DNA from: Kalaharituber pfeilii
Taxonomy: Eukaryota; Ascomycota; Pezizomycetes; Pezizales; Pezizaceae
Length of the DNA stretch: 64,000 nt
Assembly (NCBI GenBank): GCA_015179045.1
Contig: WHUZ01000008.1
Span: 682,001 to 746,000 of the forward strand
Direction: 5' to 3'
How positions within the stretch are numbered: the first letter of the stretch is position 1; each line of letters starts with the position of its first letter. Shown here piece by piece: positions 57,453 through 64,000 of the stretch. The notes under the pieces were generated by a model. The model saw only the letters and a program-made list of their open reading frames with translations, was not told the DNA's origin and did not search any database. The position numbers and the translations under genes were made by a program.

Positions 57453-58649
57453 TCCAGCATCCAGCATCTTTTCAGCCGTGCAGCCCCACATCTTGGCATT
57501 TTCCTTCCGCCAGCCTTCGTAGTGCGCAACGCAGGAGTCAATTGGCATGAGCCCAGGAGTCAATAGTTTAATGAATAAATCTGACATAACCGGAAGCAAG
57601 GAATTGTAGTACAAAGGAAATATTACATGTGTGGCATTTATAGCCAGTTTTGCGAGCTGAGGGTACCTATTAGAATGCTTGATGCAAGGAATTTTTGCAT
57701 TTCTCGTATTCTCACTGAGTTCCACCTTTTCGCATGCAAACTACCTCCGCACCTGTTGGTGTTGGTCACAATAATTGACATTTACTCATGCGGAACAACT
57801 GCTCGAAGGCTGAAAGGCGTGTGAGAATGTGCCCCAGATTGACTTGTGCCTTCGGTGCAAATTCAAGGAAAATTGCCAATTCGGAAGCGTTCACTTCGCT
57901 TTTTGGAGGGAAGATACAGATCCTTCTCACTCAATCCCGTACGTTTGCTAGGCACAGTGAATATGCGAACTCAAAGTGTAGGCCTTCATGAAGTGGAGTT
58001 GCATCGCAGTGAGTTTCACTAAATTGTCTATACCGATAGCTAGAGGGCGCTCTGCTGCGACACCAAGAGATAAGGTGCCTGAGTTCCGCTCGCTTTCAAT
58101 TCCTCTGATCGGTTGATCGTAAAATTTAGCAAACCTACATGCACCCAGTTTACCCTACAATTATATTCTCTGGTTGGTACAGTATCCTGGCTTTGTCAAG
58201 CAATAACAACGTATTGTAAATCCTAGGAGCTGTGGATCGTGAAATGCACTGTAATAGCGCACGGCCTTGACACATACTTATGTGAATTAGGACTGGTACT
58301 GTACCTTCACTGGAGAAAATTCTGGAACCAATATTGTTCACAGATACTTGTAGAATAGAAGGTTCCTTTGTGATCGCAGCCTGTTGCAGATGTCCTCGAC
58401 CTGGAGCCACGAGAATCGAAAGAATCTCTATATATACTGGATATAGTATTCCATGAGTTGAGGATGAATTCCTGTATTCGATTAGGCTCTACCACGCTAT
58501 TCACAAATATTCCCGCCCTTGCCCAAGTAATAAAGGTGTCTTTTGCGGGAATTCCGAGAATTGTGCATTTGCCTTGCACTGAGGCCGTGCAACAAGACTA
58601 TTGCCTATGCGTGCTTCCAAATCTCCTGTACTTGTAAACCAGACTAGTA

Positions 58650-61461
58650 CTCGGGGTCAAGGGTAAGTCTTCAGAAGCGCTATGCACTGCATTGCCAAGC
58701 CTCCTCTAGGTAACGCGATGTGGACAATAACACAAATTAACTGTAATTTAGACGTGTCGCTAAACACATAACTGTCAACAGAGCTATATTACCGGTACGC
58801 GCATAAGTTACAGCAGCAATGAAGCTACGAAAAATCCGAAAAGATTATTTTGGCAGTCCGAGCAAGTTCTGGAATAGAGAGACTACACGAGGTGAGTGTC
58901 TTAGAATTATTACACTATCTGACGATGCAAATCAGCTGTCGGATTAAGGACATGGAGGTACTGTAGGTGACGCACTAACGAACCAAGACATGCTAACGAA
59001 CCAACCAAAAATTGCTTTTTCTGAGAGATCATGAGAGGGGTTAACCAGTGCATTAGAAACCGTAGATGAAGAATAATATAGAATTCTGGCAAAACTCGGA
59101 CTTCTCTATCACCAGCAGTCAATCATGGGTAGAATCAAACAACGTCAGAAAGATGATCAGCGAGAATGTAGTATTGCAAAAGCAATACAAGCCTACCGCC
59201 TAGGACAGGAAGAGAGTATTAGAGCTGCTGCAGATAACTATGGGATACCATATCCAACATTAAAAGCAAGAATCAATGGTGGTACAAAAAGTCGAAGACA
59301 AGCGAATGAGGATATACAGCTATTAACACCAGCAGAGGAGAAAGTAATTAAGGAGTGGTGTATATGGTTAGATAATCAGGGATTACCGCTTCGGGTAGAT
59401 ATGGTACGAGAAATGGCACGAACAATTCTTCGAGCTCGAGAATGTGACAAAAATCCGGGAAAACATTGGATTTCACGATTTCTAGACCGAAATCCCGAAT
59501 TGACTACTAAGTTCAGTTCTCAAGTCAAAAAACAACGGATTTTATCCTCCTATCCTATAGTTATTAAGGATGCCCTTCGAAAGCTACAGAAAGTCATTGA
59601 TGATTACCAACTTTCACCACAATATATCTATAATATGGATGAAAAGGGCTTATTGATGGGAAAGTCACCCTGAGTGAAGGTTATTTGTAGGCGAGGGAGG
59701 AAAAGTCCACCTATGATGAAAGACGGAAATTGGGAGATTATTACATTACTAGAAACGGTTGCTGCAGATGGATTTTTACTACCACCCATGATTATTTATA
59801 AGGGAAAATCACATCAAGATGCATGGTATGAGTATCTGAATGAAAAAGATTCGGATACTGTTTTCGCATATTCAGATAAAGGGTGGACGAATCAAATCCT
59901 GAGTGCAGACTATCTTCGGTTATGTTTTGAACCGCACACCTCTTTCCGAACACTTCCACGTCAATATCGACTTCTTATCGTTGATGGTCACAACTCTCAC
60001 TTTAGTTGGAACTTTCTGCATTATTGTATACAGCATGATATTATTGTATTTTGCCTCCCACCTCATACCACACACCTCTTGCAGCCATTAGACGTTGGAC
60101 TCTTTGGACCCCTTCAGCATTATTACGCTCGTGGTGTAGAACAGGCTATGCGAACTGGACGTGAAGCTATTAGCAAGAGAAACTTTCTACTGTATGTTAG
60201 ACTAGCCTCAAGGTTGATTTAAATTAGAATCAATAGCTGACACTATATAGCATTCTTCGAGAAGCTCGTCAACTTACTTATACTCCCAAAAATATCAAGT
60301 CAGCATTTGCCAGCAGTGGTATATGGCCAATCAACTATCGAGTAGTCTTAAGCAAGCTTCCGCAACCTACAAACAGGAGTAACCCACTCAGAGCTTGACA
60401 GTCCATAGCCCAAAATTTATGCTTTCTAATCCCCGGAAGACTATACCTCCTACCCCATCCAATTCTCGCGCAGTCCGACAAACCACTCTTTATGCTCTTC
60501 ATCTTCATAAAGAAAACCCAGCAGCACCAGAAATACCACTTCTAATCCAAAAGCTCAGCTCTGCGGCTGAGCAGTCACTCACTCATAGTATTCTGGACAA
60601 GGAACGTACTCGTGACTTGGAGATAGCATTGGATAGGCGATCAAAGGAAAAAAACAATAAGGGACGAAAGGTTATTACCGCTGCAAGGGCAATCACAGGT
60701 GCAGAACTCCTCCGGCTCCGGCTAGCAGGTATTTCTTTAGATAACTCTCCAGTGGTTGATGTGCCGGATTCAGGTGAAACAACCACTAGGAACTCAGAAG
60801 TATTTTTCCACATCTCTTTAATTAATAAATCTCTACTAATTTTAATAGCTACCAGCTTCATCTTCTAAGCCTTCTGAGCCTCGCTCCCTTGTGTTTGTGT
60901 TGAAAATACCCCCTCGCATCGATGGTGCCGAGAAACCTGGGTCCGCATCCGCACCTATCACCAACACAGAGTTAGCCAGCGGTAAGCCAAGCAGAAAAAC
61001 AGCGAAGAGGCCGAAAAATAAAAGCAGTGTGGATATAGTTGCAGGAAATTAAGAAGCATAGGTATTTGCATGGGTATAGAGTGGTATTTATGTAGATAAT
61101 TGTACGAAAAGTGAACCGGAACCATGCCGATTTTCAGTGGTTAGTAAGCACGTCGTGGTTAGTAAGCCAGTCATCTACAGTACTGAAGGAAAAGCTACAA
61201 GAGGAATGGGAAAAAATAATGAAGGAGAGGTTGCTGTCATCAGTTAGGAGTATTCCAAATAGACTCTGAGTTATTATTGCTGCTGGTGGGGCTGCGATAC
61301 CTTATTAATTTAATGATAGAAGTTTTTGTATGTAAATCCCATATAAAAGTTCTGAAGACTTTTGTTCGATTATCCATGCTATGTTGCGTTGCTATGGGGC
61401 ATCTGCAAGACGCCCAGTTATGCAGCTCGTATGCATCTGAAGACTAACCCTGACCCCCGAG
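58650..61461 (+). mobile_element. pogo/Fot-like DNA transposon, 2.8 kb
   Basis: Inverted ends CTCGGGGTCAAGGGTAAGTC... / ...GACTAACCCTGACCCCCGAG flanked by TA (58,648-58,649; 61,462-61,463). It encodes a DDE_1-type transposase with an in-frame nonsense codon. It interrupts segment D2, whose uninterrupted form is D1 near 26,517. An adjacent E-family element starts eight bases beyond its end. Confidence 0.9.
59125..60398 (+). pseudogene. pogo/Fot-like transposase with one in-frame stop
   Basis: Exon 1 is 59,125-60,191 and exon 2 is 60,251-60,398, with a 59-nt intron (GTATGT donor, GCTGAC branch site, TATAG acceptor). Together they make 404 codons. The N terminus has a Psq/CENP-B-type helix-turn-helix (IRAAADNYGIPYPTLKARI) and HWISRFLDRNPEL. 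Catalytic residues: YNMDEKG, LIVDGHNSH and LLQPLDVG, with 35 residues between the second and third Asp (DD35D). A TGA at 59,671-59,673, in GKSP-stop-VKVICRRG, most simply derives from CGA by C-to-T change. The exon 2 frame continues as YTPKNIKSAFASSGIWPIN. A further C-terminal tail (60,395-60,868) is open in another frame, suggesting a frameshift or unplaced intron. Confidence 0.88.
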
Positions 61462-61469
61462 TACTTGTA

Positions 61470-62479
61470 CTCGGGGGTGCGGCAAAGTCTGTGGAATTAT
61501 GCAGAGCCAAGATACTCACGTGGATTCACGTGGTACTTCTGTTGCTATGGGGCCTACGGTACTGGTATGGAGCCAAGGAAAAGTGGTGTAAAAAAGGACG
61601 AAAAGTCTGTGGAAATTGTTGTATGGGAAACCCGCAAAATTTTTCCACAGACTTTTAGTTAGTCTCGTGCCCAGACGCTAACTGGCGTCTTGTTTATTCG
61701 CTTAGCTGAGGCGAGTGCGTATTTATATAAATACCATATGAGCTTACTAAGCAGAATAGGGTCTGGGCACGAGACTAACTTTTAGTATGATAAAAATGCT
61801 ATATACACGACAACACTAATATATGAGAAAATGCAAAAATTTCGTAAAACGACTCAAAAAAAAAAATATTGCAACCATGGAACGCACTTGAGAAACTCAA
61901 AAAACTTGAAACTTGTAGGAAGAAAAAAAAAAAAAAAAAAAAAAAAACTCATACCACAAGTGAAAATCAATAGGCGTCGCCTCCCCATCAGGCTGTTGCT
62001 GAAAGAGGGGGGGGGTATGTGTCGTATACTGTATACTTGTATATAAGGAGGGGCAGGACGGAGATTCTGCTCCTTTCTCCTAACCTACATCATACAAGTA
62101 CAGTTCTTCCTTAAGATTTCCGGCTTTGAGAGAAGAAATTCTCCCACAGTACTGTTCTCGTGCCCAGCGGAGTACTAGTGCTAGCGGAGGACTGTCAACA
62201 CTAATAGAAAAATCATTAAGTTAGCTAACAAGTTAGATATAGTAGAAGAGCTATTAAACCTACCTATTGAGCTGAAGCTGCTGATAGAGAGCAATCAGAC
62301 GTGAAAACAGAGAGCTACCGATACCGGGCTCTCATGATCTACTGTTTATTTTCTGTTGCAACCGCGCGCGTTCAACTTGTTTACTGACTGACCTATCACA
62401 GCTGCAGCAGAAGTACCATGTGAATCCACGTGAGTACCTTGGCGCTGCATAATTCCACAGACTTACTGGCAACCCCGAG
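61470..62479. mobile_element. 1.0-kb E-family element with ~85-bp inverted ends
   Basis: The left end CTCGGGGGTGCGGCAAAGTC and the right end ...ACTTACTGGCAACCCCGAG are inverted matches for about 85 bp, flanked by TA. The right 190 bp is homologous to the 209-bp MITE at 48,153. It contains a nested small MITE and a 28-base A-run near 61,925. No transposase ORF is seen. Confidence 0.8.
61659..61778. mobile_element. 120-bp MITE nested in the E-family element
   Basis: Perfect inverted ends TTAGTCTCGTGCCCAGAC / GTCTGGGCACGAGACTAA flanked by a 7-bp repeat CTTTTAG. Similar termini appear, isolated, in C1 (about 46-62 and 92-112) and C2 (about 24,752 and 24,786). Confidence 0.8.
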
Positions 62480-62703
62480 TACTTTGGCATCGATGCTTGT
62501 GGCGCTAAACCGATCGAGGAAGTGCATAACCCCGCTCTCAGCTCCTAGCCTGCACCAACCCCGCAACAGACACCCCCGAGCAATGAAGCCTAGGCACCTG
62601 CGTGTGTAATCATACCTGGACTTTTTGGATTTGGAATGGATCTATTACCTCGCTGATACTCTACGTACAAGCGATGATTTGTTGATGTATCTATCATGTA
62701 GTA

Positions 62704-63962
62704 TGGTGGTGTTCATCAAGAAGGTAGCACTGGCTTGCTTGCTGACTAATACACTAAAAATACCTGGCCCCGCGTTCTGACCCCCCTTTTGGAATTTCTC
62801 TTTCACAATTCAGCACCGCCGCACACAGAGAATCTCTACAGCAAAACTGCCAGCAAAACTGCCTTTTGACATCGGATAACTTGAGTTAGGTTCCTGAGAG
62901 TAAGTATACGCTGATCTATAGCACCTTTTAGCTTTAAAAAAATACAAATACTAATGTAGTGATAGGTAAAATGGGCCGTCTGAGCAGGAAAAGAAATGCT
63001 TGCTTGCTTGCTTCTCAAGCTGCTGCCAGCAAGGCGAAAAGGAGAGCAGTTATATATGGAGTGGAAGTAAATACTGTCGAGCCGGTTACAGCAGAGATGC
63101 ATGTGGATATCTCCGGACCGCTTGTATATACCGAGAGTGAAGAGTCTTTAGTGGATGAGTCTGAGTGGGAATCAGAGGAGGAGCAGGAGGAACATGGGCA
63201 GGATATTCAGGACTTGAGTATGGTGGTGTATGTTTATAATGAGCTGATGAAGAATACAATGAATGTAGACTTCTCCACTATTAAGTTCAAATATCAGTGT
63301 GGAGTTCAGGTGTCTCGCCAGACAGTATGGCGGCATAAAAAAGCTCAACAAGATTTACGAAACTCAGCTACCGGATGTCGACCGTTGACAGCTTACTTCA
63401 CTCCTACTCCATTAAATTCAGAGGCAGCGCCAAGTCTAACAGCTAATGATCCTCTACTCAAGCAGAAGTCTGAGGAGGAAATGAGAGCACTGGAGGCGAT
63501 TTTAGCAGGAATTAAGGTACTACAAAAGAAGTTGAAAAGTAAAAAAGAGATGGTTACTGGGCAAAATTATCAGCGTCACCTAGCAGTTCTACATTTTTCT
63601 ACAACTTCAGTTACAGTACTTACACAACGTGTATATAAAAGTCATAGAAGAGTTAAGTAGGTAGATCATTTCTATATATAGTAATTTTTCATTCTACACT
63701 AGTACCAATTCCATAATTTTGGCTGTCTTGGCATGTAACTCGTTAGGGGCTTCCCATATAAAGTATTAAATTTTTGATCTTATATTTCTCAGTACCACAT
63801 TTTTATTTTTAATTTGGACTCCGAAGAGTTGTAGAGCAGACGAAATAGTACATATCTACGGGTTTTAAATTTCAATCAGATGTGGTCAGGTAATGAAATA
63901 TAATTTCTCGTTGAAGTCAATAATTTTGGTCGACAGGGGTCCCTTCTTGATGAACACCACCA
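62704..63962 (+). mobile_element. Non-autonomous DNA transposon derivative (copy 2)
   Basis: Complete inverted ends TGGTGGTGTTCATCAAGAAG G / C CTTCTTGATGAACACCACCA (21 bp), with TA at the left and TT at the right. Near-identical to 26,747-27,993. The last 38 bases of the window continue to match the NLR upstream sequence. Confidence 0.82.
62971..63660 (+). CDS. Transposase-derived 229-aa protein (copy 2)
   Basis: Same protein as 27,002-27,691 except Glu for Gly in VDESEWE. It has the same basic N terminus, acidic patch, VSRQTVWRHKK, RPLTAYF and RVYKSHRRVK end, and the same missing catalytic core. An intact frame in both copies is expected from recent duplication alone and does not prove function. 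Confidence 0.6.
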   Translation: MGRLSRKRNACLLASQAAASKAKRRAVIYGVEVNTVEPVTAEMHVDISGPLVYTESEESLVDESEWESEEEQEEHGQDIQDLSMVVYVYNELMKNTMNVDFSTIKFKYQCGVQVSRQTVWRHKKAQQDLRNSATGCRPLTAYFTPTPLNSEAAPSLTANDPLLKQKSEEEMRALEAILAGIKVLQKKLKSKKEMVTGQNYQRHLAVLHFSTTSVTVLTQRVYKSHRRVK

Positions 63963-64000
63963 TTGAACTGTGAAAGATTGACACCCTAGGTTGGCCTAGC
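63963..64000 (+). other. Start of a second NLR upstream region (window edge)
   Basis: These bases (ending GACACCCTAGGTTGGCCTAGC) match 27,994-28,030 directly upstream of the NLR gene. The match runs into the window end without a break. Confidence 0.7.

Larger units (their letters stand above)
56761..62690 (+). repeat. Repeat segment D, copy D2 (split by insertions)
   Basis: Matches D1 at 56,761-58,625 and 62,485-62,690. The gap is filled by the pogo-like element and the E-family element. Small indels abound. Confidence 0.78.

Noticed and set aside
1..64000. LTR retrotransposons
   Set aside because: I looked for gag-pol motifs, integrase and paired LTRs because these dominate many fungal genomes, and saw none here. 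The repeat blocks A-D have no TG...CA long terminal repeats that I could identify.

Overview
The window looks like a transposon-rich stretch of a filamentous ascomycete genome. The cues are spliceosomal introns of about 50-120 nt with GTAAGT/GTATGT donors and CTAAC-like branch sites, a fungal NACHT-ankyrin NLR gene, and Fot/pogo-type, Tc1-type and Tad/I-type elements. A truffle-like Pezizomycete is my best guess, but that is inference. I recognised no bacterial signals, tRNA, rRNA or CRISPR array.

Layout. 1-3,497 is an inverted copy (C1) of a large repeat, followed by a 5'-truncated, decayed LINE (3,498-7,395). The main structure is a direct segmental duplication. Copy 1 runs from about 8,075 to 28,034 and copy 2 from about 36,358 to the window end. 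Each reads A - B - C - D - small DNA transposon. A, B and C are diverged multi-kilobase repeat families that share a modular plan. Copy 2 has been lengthened by nested insertions: a hAT-like MITE, a 1.8-kb fold-back element with a 21-bp target-site duplication, several TA-target MITEs, and a 2.8-kb pogo-like transposon. Copy 1 carries an apparently intact, intron-containing Tc1-like transposon.

Between the copies lies the only large, convincingly functional gene: a ten-exon NLR (28,185-33,596) with an N-terminal NACHT_N-like region, a NACHT NTPase whose P-loop sits on a 25-nt mini-exon, and about 18 nearly identical ankyrin repeats whose differences cluster at a few positions. The last 1.2 kb of the window is almost identical to the sequence directly upstream of this gene, so a second NLR copy may begin just past position 64,000.

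Tiny poly(A)-tailed retroposons (about 36-67 bp, plus one of 206 bp) occur at about ten places, most with clear target-site duplications. Paralogous empty sites let insertion history be read in detail. Several short cysteine-rich ORFs lie within the repeats; one 51-residue ORF is intact in two diverged families and has a TATA-like promoter. Nearly all other open frames appear to be transposon relics or chance frames.
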